Positions 1-7,800 of a stretch of 64,000 bases of DNA are shown here, piece by piece. The position numbers and the translations under genes were made by a program. The notes below the pieces were generated by a model. The model worked only from the letters and a program-made list of their open reading frames with translations. It had not been told where the DNA came from and made no database searches. Each line of letters opens with the position of its first letter. Within the stretch, counting starts at the first letter, position 1. The DNA is from JABWAN01 sp041918175 (GTDB lineage: Bacteria; Zhuqueibacterota; Zhuqueibacteria; Zhuqueibacterales; Zhuqueibacteraceae), in assembly GCA_041918175.1 (NCBI GenBank), contig JAYRWE010000094.1:248001-312000 (forward strand), given 5' to 3'.

Positions 1-180
1 TCAGCCTCGAAAATTCGACGCGCAGCCTCGCTACCGCGATATGTGCGCACACGGGCACGAGGCAAGCGACTACTTCGCTGTGCGAAGGCGCGTCGCGGCC
101 CGCATCACAGCTTGGTTAATTGCCGCACCCGTTGGTGAATTGCCCCGCGTGTGCGCTCACGGCAGCATCGAACTCACGCC
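1..180. other. Non-coding left edge
   Basis: I see no gene here. The minus-strand frame that reads TGA at the very first bases is broken by a TAG within about 40 bases, so it is not the end of a neighbouring gene. Confidence 0.5.
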
Positions 181-209
181 TTGACTTTCGCGGGCAATCT
201 TGTTATGCT
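181..209 (+). promoter_or_regulatory. Sigma70-like promoter for the glsB-like gene
   Basis: TTGACT at 181-186 and TATGCT at 204-209 are separated by exactly 17 bases. They lie about 90 bases upstream of the small membrane protein gene and on its strand. The match to the general bacterial consensus is good; the housekeeping consensus of this lineage is not known from the window. Confidence 0.5.
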
Positions 210-298
210 TTTTGTGTTCAAGTGCAGGCCGTTCCCATTTATTCTCTCTTATAATCAACGCGCAAGCAGTTGCACTTACACACGGAGAAGGAGGTCAT

Positions 299-550
299 AT
301 GTCTCTGCTTTGGACCGCATTGATCGGTTTGGTCATTGGCGTGGTCGCAAAATTTTTGATGCCGGGCAAAGATCCGGGCGGGTTGATCATCACGATGGTG
401 ATCGGCATCGCCGGTTCGTTTATCGCATCGTTCATCGGGCAATCGGTGAATTGGTATTCTGCGGGCGAGCCTGCGGGCTTCATCGCTTCGGTTTTCGGCG
501 CGATGTTGTTGCTATGGGTTTATCGTCGGTTTCAGCAAAAGAAAGCTTAA
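299..550 (+). CDS. GlsB/YeaQ/YmgE-family stress membrane protein
   Basis: Small inner-membrane protein of 83 residues of the transglycosylase-associated (GlsB/YeaQ/YmgE) family, linked to general stress in other bacteria; its biochemical activity is unknown. It has the family layout of three short hydrophobic helices rich in Gly: an N-terminal helix ending in a 'AKFLMPGKDPGG' turn, a central 'IGIAGSFIASFIG' helix and a C-terminal helix ending in basic residues. The start at 299 is chosen because a strong Shine-Dalgarno (AAGGAGGT at 288-295) precedes it; an upstream in-frame ATG at 200 would add a Cys-rich leader with no ribosome site. It is monocistronic, with a promoter at 181-209 and a terminator at 571-603. 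Confidence 0.9.
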   Translation: MSLLWTALIGLVIGVVAKFLMPGKDPGGLIITMVIGIAGSFIASFIGQSVNWYSAGEPAGFIASVFGAMLLLWVYRRFQQKKA

Positions 551-570
551 AGCTGAATCGGGTTTGAATA

Positions 571-603
571 AAAAAAGCCATGAGAAAATCTCATGGCTTT
601 TTT
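571..603 (+). terminator. Rho-independent terminator
   Basis: A perfect 15-bp stem (571-585 with 589-603, AAAAAAGCCATGAGA pairing with its complement) and a three-base loop end in a run of T. It directly follows the glsB-like gene. The A-tract on the other side means it could also stop minus-strand transcripts coming from the LytTR gene. Confidence 0.9.
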
Positions 604-618
604 GTTTTGATTTAAATC

Positions 619-675
619 TCTGCTTACGAAACCCACGAAAGCATTTTCGTGGGTTTCGCGTGTTTCGTGGGCAGA
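619..675. repeat. Palindromic interspersed repeat, copy 1 (CCCACGAAA family)
   Basis: A 14-bp perfect hairpin (arms 627-640 and 645-658, CGAAACCCACGAAA) is embedded in a longer palindrome ending in TTTCGTGGGCAGAA. The same half-site recurs at 2635-2696 and 44625-44682, always between genes. It lies downstream of the LytTR regulator stop. Confidence 0.7.
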
Positions 676-704
676 AGTTATCTTTTTCGAATGAAAGTCA
701 ATCG

Positions 705-1463
705 TCACATCAATGCCTGCAACTTGCTATGCCCGGAGCGGCTCACCGGCAAGTGCGAGCCGTCGTGGAGCACAACGCGGCGACTGTCTTTCGCATACAA
801 CTCGATCTTCGCGATGCGTTCGAGATTGACGATATATGAACGATGAATGCGCACAAAGCGCCGCGCATCCAACGCGCGCTCCAACTCTGCGAGCGCCATG
901 GGCTTGAGGTGAGTCTTGCCTTGCGTTTTGATGGCAACGTAATCGTCCTGCGCTTCGAAATAATCAATCTTACTCACAGGAATAACGAGCACTTGTGTGC
1001 CTTCGCGCAACAAGATGCGCTCAAGCGGCAAGGCTTGTGCGCGAGCGTCTTGCACAAGCGCGGTGATCCGCGGCTGGCCTTCGCGGCCCAACAGCGTTTG
1101 CGCATGGCGCAGGGCCTCGGCCAAGCGCTCGGCGCTGAACGGCTTGAGGAGATAATCCACGGCATGCACTTCAAACGCGCGCAGGGCAAATTCTTCATAA
1201 GCCGTGGTGAAGATGACCGCGGGCTTTACTTCTAATAGCTCCAACACTTCGAAGCCGTTGAGCTTGGGCATTTGCACATCGAGAAAAATAAGATCAGGAC
1301 GCAGCTCCGTTGCTGCTTTCACGGCTTCGAAACCATTGGCGCACTCGGCGAGAATTTCAACCTCGGGGTGTGCGGCCAAATACTCGCGCAGGATTCTGCG
1401 CGCCAATTCTTCATCATCAACTATAAGCGCGCTTATTTTAGTGGGATTCGTTTGAGGCTTCAT
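705..1463 (-). CDS. LytTR-family response regulator
   Basis: DNA-binding two-component response regulator of 252 residues, the usual size for the LytR/AlgR family. Residues 12-130 form a receiver domain with the acidic pair D16/D17, the phospho-acceptor D62 in 'IFLDVQMP' and the switch lysine K107 in 'DYLLKPF'. Residues ~150-252 form a LytTR domain with the typical 'IDYFEAQDDYVAI' and 'FVRIHRSYIVNL' strands, which binds direct repeats in promoters. The start ATG overlaps the stop of the upstream histidine kinase by four bases (ATGA), so the pair is translationally coupled. Its target genes are not evident. The DNA around this start is partly duplicated inside the end of the kinase gene. Confidence 0.95.
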   Translation of the reverse strand: MKPQTNPTKISALIVDDEELARRILREYLAAHPEVEILAECANGFEAVKAATELRPDLIFLDVQMPKLNGFEVLELLEVKPAVIFTTAYEEFALRAFEVHAVDYLLKPFSAERLAEALRHAQTLLGREGQPRITALVQDARAQALPLERILLREGTQVLVIPVSKIDYFEAQDDYVAIKTQGKTHLKPMALAELERALDARRFVRIHRSYIVNLERIAKIELYAKDSRRVVLHDGSHLPVSRSGHSKLQALM

Positions 1464-2602
1464 TTCTCGCTCGCAAAGTTGGTGTCAACAAAATCGCGTT
1501 GTGCCGTTTGCGGTTTCATTTCGCGCTCGTTCAATAAATTGTCTTGCGTCCGTTCGCAGGGCAACAAAATCTTAACCCGAAAGCGCGCGCCGAGATTCTC
1601 ATGCTCCATGTGCGCGGCGCCATGATATAATGCGGCCAAACGCTTTGTCACATTGCTCAGGCCCACGCCTTCGCCTTTGCGCGGCACATGGTCTGGGTCG
1701 CACGGATTTGACAACGCGATTTCCAACTGCGCGTTCGTCACTCGCGCCGCAATGGAGATCACGCCGCCTTCCACCAAATGCGCGATGCCGTGATTCACGG
1801 CATTTTCCACCAGCGGCTGCAAAAGAAGCGCGGGCAGCAAGCAGTCCGCGGTCTCGGAGGCAATGTTCTTTTCAACCTGGAGCCGCGCGCCGAAGCGCAC
1901 GCGCTCCAACGTGAGATAACTATCGAGTAACGACAACTCTTCCCGCAAGGGAATGCGCGTCTCGGCTTTTAAGGCGAGGCTTTTGCGCAGAAACTCGGAA
2001 AGGCGCAAACACATTTCGCGCGCGGCTTTGGCGTCGATCGTGGTGAGCGCACTGATGGCGTGCAGGCTATTGAACAAAAAATGCGGATGAATTTGCGCCT
2101 TGAGGTTTTGTAACTCTGCTTCGCGCGCGAGCAGGTCGAGTTGCAACAAGCGCCGCTCCACAGTTCGGGTGTTCTCAAACGAGATGAGCAAATAGTGCAT
2201 GACCGCGGTGAGCCAAAACAACAAGAACGCCGCGCCCGCGAGCAGCGCCCACACCCGCGGATAACGCGCAGCAATGCCGTTGAAGAGCGGCACATGCGTC
2301 AACACTTCCACCCACATCTTGCCTAACAGCAACCACAAAGCCGTGGACAAACTCGCAGCCAGAAGGTGAATACCAAACAACAGCGTGACGCCGCTGCGCT
2401 CCAGCGTGAACACGCGGCAGAGATACCACGTTGAAAGGCAAACGAACGCATAAACCGACATCATCGGCAGGAGCAGCGCAAGCGCTTCTTGCCAATTCAA
2501 ATTCCCGCCGAGCGTTGCCAAAAGCGCCAGCAAACCCGCAAGCACCAACCACGTTGCGAGGTACAATCCGAGTTTCGTTTTGTGCGCGAGGATTGGGTGC
2601 AT
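1460..2602 (-). CDS. LytS-type sensor histidine kinase
   Basis: Membrane histidine kinase of 380 residues. Four hydrophobic segments lie in residues ~12-140 (about 12-32, 42-62, 73-93, 120-140), followed by a short coiled linker and the His_kinase (LytS/YehU) block with 'IHPHFLFNSLHAIS'; H174 is the likely phosphorylated residue. The ATPase part has the N-box 'PLVENAVNHGIAH' and a G-box 'GEGVGLSNVTKRL'. It partners the overlapping LytTR regulator, and the LiaF-like membrane protein gene lies just upstream on the same strand. The C-terminal ~25 residues extend past the ATPase fold and include 'EREMKPQT', which copies the regulator's own start region. The signal sensed cannot be told from sequence. 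Confidence 0.93.
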   Translation of the reverse strand: MHPILAHKTKLGLYLATWLVLAGLLALLATLGGNLNWQEALALLLPMMSVYAFVCLSTWYLCRVFTLERSGVTLLFGIHLLAASLSTALWLLLGKMWVEVLTHVPLFNGIAARYPRVWALLAGAAFLLFWLTAVMHYLLISFENTRTVERRLLQLDLLAREAELQNLKAQIHPHFLFNSLHAISALTTIDAKAAREMCLRLSEFLRKSLALKAETRIPLREELSLLDSYLTLERVRFGARLQVEKNIASETADCLLPALLLQPLVENAVNHGIAHLVEGGVISIAARVTNAQLEIALSNPCDPDHVPRKGEGVGLSNVTKRLAALYHGAAHMEHENLGARFRVKILLPCERTQDNLLNEREMKPQTAQRDFVDTNFASEK

Positions 2603-2634
2603 GCGTGGTTCAATTCTACGGCGTTAGATTCTCA

Positions 2635-2696
2635 TTTTGCCCACGAAACCCGCGCACTATCCGAGAGTTCGGTTGCGCGTATTTCGCGGGCAAGGA
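2635..2696. repeat. Palindromic interspersed repeat, copy 2 (CCCACGAAA family)
   Basis: Arms TTGCCCACGAAA and TTTCGCGGGCAA pair with one mismatch around a roughly 35-base middle. It lies between the LiaF-like gene and the kinase gene, so if they are co-transcribed the hairpin lies in their mRNA. Confidence 0.55.
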
Positions 2697-2732
2697 TTTC
2701 ATAGCTCACCACACCGAAATCTGGTTGCGCAC

Positions 2733-3425
2733 TCAATTCATAATCTCGACACCGCCCATCACGGCCATGCCTTTGACGATGAGGCGCTTCGTGCTGTTTT
2801 GCGGATGAAAAGTTTTGTCATCAAAACCTCCCAAGAGCGGCAGGCCTTGCACTTCCACGCTCCAATCATTGGGCACTTTGATATCCACGCCGCCCCACAT
2901 CGTGAAAATGTTGATCACCGCCGGACTATTCTTGATCGAAGCTTGGCGCAAATCAATATCGCAACCGCCCATGATTGCGGTCAACTCCGCGCTGCGAAAA
3001 TCTGCCGAGCTATTCACGCGCTTCACGCCGCCCAAAATCGCGACGCCGGTGAGGTTGCCTTCATCGCCGCCGGGCTGCGCAAGGTTATTGCCCGTAGACC
3101 ACGCGCGCCAAACCAATGATACGCCAATGAAAACTAAAACTAGCGGCCAGTAATCCCACAAATCAAAATGGATGAAGCCGAGGTTGTCCAATAATAGCGC
3201 TGCGCCCACGAGCGTGAACACTACCCCCACGAAGCGGCCTGACGAGCCTCGGGGTTGTGCCAAGCGGCTGAGGCCGATAAGTATAAGAATCGTCGGCCAA
3301 AAATCCCACACATCGCGCACGTAAATGAGGCGCAGATTGTCTAACAAAAAAATGACGCCCAGCGCCACGATTCCGAAGCCGAGAATCAATTGCGGCGTGA
3401 TGCGAAATTTCGATTGCTCATTCAT
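2733..3425 (-). CDS. LiaF-like membrane stress-sensor protein
   Basis: Membrane protein of 230 residues. The N-terminal ~110 residues hold two repeated pairs of hydrophobic helices separated by 'DNLRLIYVRDVWDFWP' and 'DNLGFIHFDLWDYWP', the LiaI/LiaF-like transmembrane module. The C-terminal ~110 residues form a beta-rich domain with repeated 'MGG', 'WGGVDI' and 'MGGVEI' turns like the C-terminal domain of LiaF/VraT. Such proteins modulate cell-envelope stress kinases, so its position just upstream of a LytS/LytTR pair suggests it tunes that system. The start at 3425 is preferred to 3467 because CGGAGA sits six bases upstream of it. The membrane-module label is firm; the regulatory role is inferred. 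Confidence 0.8.
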   Translation of the reverse strand: MNEQSKFRITPQLILGFGIVALGVIFLLDNLRLIYVRDVWDFWPTILILIGLSRLAQPRGSSGRFVGVVFTLVGAALLLDNLGFIHFDLWDYWPLVLVFIGVSLVWRAWSTGNNLAQPGGDEGNLTGVAILGGVKRVNSSADFRSAELTAIMGGCDIDLRQASIKNSPAVINIFTMWGGVDIKVPNDWSVEVQGLPLLGGFDDKTFHPQNSTKRLIVKGMAVMGGVEIMN

Positions 3426-3611
3426 GGCGATCTCCGAAGGTAAGTAAGATGCGGTTTGTGGGATCAAGATACGCGCGCGAAGGCGCCGAGATGCAATAAA
3501 TTCCGCGAGTGGCGGTAAAGCTTCGGCGAATGACGCCGTGCAATCTCCGGCTTGCGCTTTAGCAAATGATTCGACAATTTAGCGCCGTCATTTTAACCCA
3601 GAAAGGCGCGC

Positions 3612-4217
3612 ATGAGCACTTTGTATAATGTGGTATTGCTGTTTGGCCCGCCCGGCTCCGGCAAAGGCACATGGGGAAAGATATTGGGCATGATGCCCGG
3701 CTTCTATCACGTTTCCACGGGCGACATGTTTCGCTCGCTCAACGTCGAAAGCAAATTGGGACAAAAGGTTATTGCGATCATTCGCAACGGCGAGTTGGTG
3801 CCCGATGAGATTGCGTTCAACATGCTGCACGAGCACATGAAAAACGCGGTGCGCGCCGGCGCATTTCGGCCACAAAAAGATGTGCTCGTGCTCGACGGAT
3901 TTCCGCGCACGCCGCGGCAAGCAGGGATGTTGCAACGGCTGGCGAACGTGCGCGTGATTTTGCAACTGGATTGCGCCGACCGCGAAGTGCTCATCGCGCG
4001 TTTGCATCGTCGCGCCGTTTTGGAAGGCCGCGCCGATGACGCCAACGCAGAAGTGATTCGACATCGTTTCGAAGTTTATGCGCGCCAGATTCAGCAAACA
4101 CTCACATTCTATCCTGAAAAATTAATGGTGAAAGTTGAAGCTTCAGCGCCGCCGGTGCAAATTTTAGCGGCGTTGGGCCGCGCGTTGGAAAAAAGCCTGC
4201 GCAGTATGGGAGCGTAG
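3612..4217 (+). CDS. Adenylate kinase family protein
   Basis: Nucleoside monophosphate kinase of 201 residues. The P-loop GPPGSGKGT lies near residues 13-21, followed by the 'HVSTGDMFR' NMP-binding strand, 'LDGFPRTPRQA' and the arginine-rich 'RLHRR' region. The LID is the short form ('GRADDANAEVIRHRFEVY'), as in short adenylate kinases and UMP/CMP kinases, with no Cys4 zinc site. It would phosphorylate AMP (or UMP/CMP) with ATP in the cytoplasm. The P-loop is followed by W where most family members have Q or T. Whether this is the main Adk of the cell or a second copy cannot be decided here. A Shine-Dalgarno-like AAAGG lies upstream of the start. Confidence 0.85.
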   Translation: MSTLYNVVLLFGPPGSGKGTWGKILGMMPGFYHVSTGDMFRSLNVESKLGQKVIAIIRNGELVPDEIAFNMLHEHMKNAVRAGAFRPQKDVLVLDGFPRTPRQAGMLQRLANVRVILQLDCADREVLIARLHRRAVLEGRADDANAEVIRHRFEVYARQIQQTLTFYPEKLMVKVEASAPPVQILAALGRALEKSLRSMGA

Positions 4218-4262
4218 TTTACTTCAAAAAAATATCTCATTCTCACTCACGAAAGGCAGCTT

Positions 4263-4766
4263 ATGCGTGAAATCAATCAAGCCGGTTTTGAATTGATCAA
4301 GAGCTTTGAAGGCATCTTGGACGGCGACCCCACGACCGTAAATCTCGATCCCTATTTGGATCCGATTGACATTTGGACGATTGGATGGGGTCACGCGATT
4401 CGTGTGGGTAGTGATTTTTTGCGCGGCCGGGAAAATCGCGCTCGTGCCCGTGCGCTCTATCCGGGCGGCGTTACACGCGCGCAAGCAGAAGTATTGCTTC
4501 GCGCAGATGTCTTGGACAAATGCCGCGACGTGGAAGCCGCGGTAAAAGTCCCGCTCACGGATAATCAATTCTCCGCGTTGGTGTGCTTTACCTATAATGT
4601 CGGCTCGGCGAATCTTTCGCGCTCGACATTGCTGCGTCTGGTCAATGAGAGAAACTTTGTCGCAGCGTCGCAAGAGTTTGTGAAATGGAATAAAGCGGAC
4701 GGTAAAGTTTTGGAAGGTCTCACCCGGCGACGCAAAGCCGAGGCCGAGTTGTTCATGAAAGCGTAA
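4263..4766 (+). CDS. Phage-type lysozyme (GH24 muramidase)
   Basis: Peptidoglycan-cleaving lysozyme of the T4 / glycoside hydrolase 24 family, 167 residues, the usual size. The catalytic arrangement is visible: E16 in 'KSFEG', D33 and T39 in 'DPIDIWTIGWGH', and the later 'LTDNQFSALVCFTYNVG' helix and 'GLTRRRKAEAELF' end are typical. There is no signal peptide, so it would need a holin or other export route. It starts 45 bases after the adenylate kinase gene. No other phage genes are nearby, so it is either a domesticated phage endolysin or a stand-alone wall-remodelling or antibacterial enzyme. Confidence 0.9.
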   Translation: MREINQAGFELIKSFEGILDGDPTTVNLDPYLDPIDIWTIGWGHAIRVGSDFLRGRENRARARALYPGGVTRAQAEVLLRADVLDKCRDVEAAVKVPLTDNQFSALVCFTYNVGSANLSRSTLLRLVNERNFVAASQEFVKWNKADGKVLEGLTRRRKAEAELFMKA

Positions 4767-4789
4767 GCAGCGGGAAGGGCGTCGCCATT

Positions 4790-5527
4790 TCAAAAAGCGC
4801 CGCCGCCGCGCGCCAATGCGAGTGCGCCGACTTGCTTCGCACCCGCGGCTTTCAAAACTTTTGCGCACGCGGACATGGTTGCGCCCGAGGTGATCACATC
4901 ATCGACCAAAATGAGATCACGGCCTTCAACCTGCACATTGCGTTGCAACGCGAATGCTTCATGCACATTGCGCAAACGGTCAGCCCGTTCTATAAAACGC
5001 GCCTGCTGTTGCGTATAACGTGTGCGCACGAGTGCATGCGGCCACATTTCCAATTGCCACTCGGCAGCGAGGGCTTGCGCGATCAACTCGCTTTGATTAA
5101 AGCCGCGTTCGCGTTGCCGCACCGGATGTAAAGGCACGGGCAACAAAATAGTGTGCGGTGTGATAAAAGTTTGCAACTTGGCACGCATGCGCTGTGCGGC
5201 CAGCGTGCCGAAGATTTTCGCAAACGAAGGATGCGGATTGGCATATTTCATTTGTGGGAGCAGCATCATCATCGCGCCGCGATAGTACCATGCGGCGTGA
5301 TCAAAATCACAACTGCTGCTGGGAGTTTCAAACGGGAAGGAGCGCGAAGACGCGCGCAACTGCGGCTGGGCTTCGTTTTCTATGCGCTCCCAGCAGGAGC
5401 CGCAAAGAAAACGGCAATGCTCCGATACTTCCACGCCGAAGCAGAGATGGCATTGCGGCGGATAAAGCAGCGCGACTAAATCGGACCACAGAGATAGTCG
5501 CGCCAGTTTTTTGAATACCCCCACCAT
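4790..5527 (-). CDS. ComF family phosphoribosyltransferase-like protein
   Basis: Protein of 245 residues with the ComF/GntX layout: an N-terminal zinc-ribbon-like 'CHLCFG...CGSCW' (about residues 26-45), then a type I phosphoribosyltransferase fold with 'HPVRQRERGFNQSELIAQALA' and the PRPP loop 'LILVDDVITSGATMSAC'. ComF proteins are needed for DNA uptake in naturally competent bacteria, probably on the cytoplasmic side; the enzymatic substrate is unknown. The start has GAGG seven bases upstream. It lies nine bases downstream of an outer-membrane protein gene on the same strand and is probably co-transcribed with it. Confidence 0.92.
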   Translation of the reverse strand: MVGVFKKLARLSLWSDLVALLYPPQCHLCFGVEVSEHCRFLCGSCWERIENEAQPQLRASSRSFPFETPSSSCDFDHAAWYYRGAMMMLLPQMKYANPHPSFAKIFGTLAAQRMRAKLQTFITPHTILLPVPLHPVRQRERGFNQSELIAQALAAEWQLEMWPHALVRTRYTQQQARFIERADRLRNVHEAFALQRNVQVEGRDLILVDDVITSGATMSACAKVLKAAGAKQVGALALARGGGAF

Positions 5528-5536
5528 ACGACGGCC

Positions 5537-6847
5537 TCATTTATTTCCACCCACCGGAAACGTGAACGACAGCGCCAATTGCGGCTCAAAGCGTCTTTGC
5601 ACTTTGTAAGTTTGCGTTGCCTCATCGAGGCGAAACGTCCACAGATAATCCATGTAAAAAATCAGGAACGGATAAATTTTATAACCCAGACCTAGACGCG
5701 CCGCGGAGTTTTCATCCATTTTAAACACATCGGAAAACGTGTCAATGGCGCGATCATCATACATGCCGCGCGCTGCGATTTTCGGGACGGCATCGGGGAT
5801 TGCAGCTTCGATATGAAGGCGGCCGCTTCGCGGAATTCCGTCCAAGCGTTCATACGTTCCGGTGAGGCGCATCGTGTTCAAAACATGCCCATAGAGCATG
5901 CCGTAAGTGCCGCGTGTTTCTTTTTGCAAAGCGTGTATTTGCGCTTCTTTGTTGTTCACGGCATCGTCGCGCTCCAACTCATAGAACGGGCCGAAGTATG
6001 CCGGAATAAATTCCGGATCCAAGAAACGGCGTTCCAATTGTGCGCCGATTTCAAACAAACCGGCGATGCCGCTGAGATGAAAATCCACGCCTGCGGCTTG
6101 GCCCTTGCCATGATCGACAATCTTCGCGAGATCGGCATAGAGCGCTAATGTGGCAAGATCCGTTTTGATGATGGGTAACTCGGCATCGAAGCCGAAGATC
6201 GTCACACCGTCATCCGTGCCGCGATAATTGTCGGGATCGATATCCGTCACATAGGTTGCGCCGATAGCGAAATTGCGCAGAATCGGCATGTTTGTGGCGA
6301 GCTGCAACGGACGATAATAAACGCGGCCGCCGAAAATTTCCGAGCGTCCGAGATTGTTGGTCATGCTCTCGAAACCGCCGATGCCGAAATCATAATCAAG
6401 CTCAAGGCCGACCTTGCGTTGATCGTAAATCAGCGAGTTGTTGTAGTAGTTCATGATGAAGCCGTGGCCGAGACGCGCCGCATCCAAAGCGCCGAGGCGC
6501 GTATAAAACGGATCGGGATTGCGCTTATAGCTATAGCGCACGTAGCGAATCGCGCGGAGGAAATCATAGCTTTGATCCCAGTCTTCGTTGCGCAACTCTC
6601 CGGTTTCGGTATTGTAGCGCAAGTTGATATCAAGCCCCACGCCGAATTTGCCAAATGCCAACTCCGGTCTCAAGTTCATGATGAAATGCGGATCGCCGTC
6701 GATCACGCCGATGCCCATACCGCCCATGAGCACGCCGCGATCTTTCAGCGTGTTTTCATAAAACGAGGTTTGCGCGTGAGCCTGCGTCAAACAGAAAACT
6801 CCAACTCCGAAAAAAGCGGCCACCCGCAAGAATGATTTGAGATACAT
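5537..6847 (-). CDS. Predicted outer-membrane beta-barrel protein
   Basis: Exported protein of 436 residues with a clear signal peptide (hydrophobic stretch then 'AHAQ' cleavage around residues 8-25). The mature part is dominated by alternating polar/aromatic beta-strands with Tyr/Phe/Gly-rich turns and ends in 'QLALSFTFPVGG', like a terminal barrel strand. It carries no enzyme motif that I recognise. The start is supported by GGAG upstream (in TGGAGAAGCAGTT). It is probably a structural or transport barrel of the outer membrane; the family name is uncertain. Confidence 0.7.
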   Translation of the reverse strand: MYLKSFLRVAAFFGVGVFCLTQAHAQTSFYENTLKDRGVLMGGMGIGVIDGDPHFIMNLRPELAFGKFGVGLDINLRYNTETGELRNEDWDQSYDFLRAIRYVRYSYKRNPDPFYTRLGALDAARLGHGFIMNYYNNSLIYDQRKVGLELDYDFGIGGFESMTNNLGRSEIFGGRVYYRPLQLATNMPILRNFAIGATYVTDIDPDNYRGTDDGVTIFGFDAELPIIKTDLATLALYADLAKIVDHGKGQAAGVDFHLSGIAGLFEIGAQLERRFLDPEFIPAYFGPFYELERDDAVNNKEAQIHALQKETRGTYGMLYGHVLNTMRLTGTYERLDGIPRSGRLHIEAAIPDAVPKIAARGMYDDRAIDTFSDVFKMDENSAARLGLGYKIYPFLIFYMDYLWTFRLDEATQTYKVQRRFEPQLALSFTFPVGGNK

Positions 6848-6940
6848 AACTGCTTCTCCATGTTTTGAAATATGATGAGTAGTTGAAGCGGCGACATTGA
6901 TTGAAACAAAATCCTCCCCACACGAAAGCGTGCAATCGAA

Positions 6941-7768
6941 TCAGGCCAAGCGTGCAAACAAATCCATCTGTCGCGAAAAGTTGGGCCAGCGCACGCCTTC
7001 CAGCTCAAGCAATTTGCGCTTCACATTCGCACCGGCAGAAAAACCGCCGAGCTTGCCGCCGGCCGCGACCACGCGATGGCATGGTACGACAATCGGTATG
7101 GGATTCGTAGCAAGCGCTTGTCCCACGGCGCGAACCGCTTTGGGTTGGCCGCAACGTTCGGCAATCTCGCCATAAGTATAAACTTGCCCGTAAGGAATTT
7201 TGCTCACGCTCTGCAATACCTCGTGTTTGAAACCCTTGGGCACAAAACGCCAATCTATGGCAAAAGAAAAATGCTCTCGTCGTCGTTGAAAATAGTCACG
7301 CAACTCGGAGGTGATGTGTGACAGCGCCTGTTTATCGCGAATGATCCACGCTTCGGGTTGCGCCTCGCGCAACAATTCTTCGATTTCGAAAGGCGTGTGT
7401 TCCGCGAATTGCAACATGCACACGCCGTGCGTCGTGGCCGCAATCCACATCGGGCCAACGAGGCTGTGATAAAAAAGATCATAATAGATTTGCCGCTGCC
7501 GCAATTGTCCTTGAATGGAAGCGCGCAAACGGTCGGCATGTTGCGCGCCGCCCATGTTTTTGACCAACGTTTCCACGCCGGAAAGCAGCTCGCGGTACAG
7601 TTCAAACTCGCGCGAGCAGCCGGAGCACTCCGCGACGTGCTGGCGAATGCGTGACTTCTCTTCGGTGGCCACGTTGCCGAGGTACAACGCCATCATAACG
7701 TCTTCGTTGATATGGCCGGTGAGCTGCATGGCTGGCCTCAAAGTTTGAACACGATGCTTGTCATCCAT
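6941..7768 (-). CDS. Zinc-finger (zf-HC2-like) fused to O6-alkylguanine-DNA alkyltransferase
   Basis: Protein of 275 residues joining two parts. Residues ~15-60 resemble the anti-sigma zinc-finger (zf-HC2): 'ATEEKSRIRQHVAECSGC' with H44, C48 and C51. Residues ~95-260 are a complete Ogt/MGMT domain: the 'GPMWIAATTHGVCMLQF' strand, the 'IPYGQVYTYGEIAERCGQPKA' DNA-binding helix region and the acceptor cysteine C230 in 'PIVVPCHRVV', then 'LGGFSAGANVKRKLLELEG'. The alkyltransferase repairs O6-methylguanine by irreversible transfer to C230. Anti-sigma fingers normally hold an ECF sigma factor, and none is adjacent. The frame is continuous and both parts look intact. The role of the N-terminal part (zinc sensing, protein binding) is unproven. 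Confidence 0.88.
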   Translation of the reverse strand: MDDKHRVQTLRPAMQLTGHINEDVMMALYLGNVATEEKSRIRQHVAECSGCSREFELYRELLSGVETLVKNMGGAQHADRLRASIQGQLRQRQIYYDLFYHSLVGPMWIAATTHGVCMLQFAEHTPFEIEELLREAQPEAWIIRDKQALSHITSELRDYFQRRREHFSFAIDWRFVPKGFKHEVLQSVSKIPYGQVYTYGEIAERCGQPKAVRAVGQALATNPIPIVVPCHRVVAAGGKLGGFSAGANVKRKLLELEGVRWPNFSRQMDLFARLA

Positions 7769-7800
7769 GATCGTTTTAGGTCCGGCGTTTTTATATAACC

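Noticed and set aside
151..567. Alternative 138-codon frame over the glsB-like gene
   Set aside because: It overlaps the recognised membrane protein in another frame, with Arg/His-rich composition and no ribosome site.
4263..5527. Prophage region around the lysozyme
   Set aside because: Neighbours are adenylate kinase, ComF and a barrel protein; there are no integrase, capsid or holin genes.
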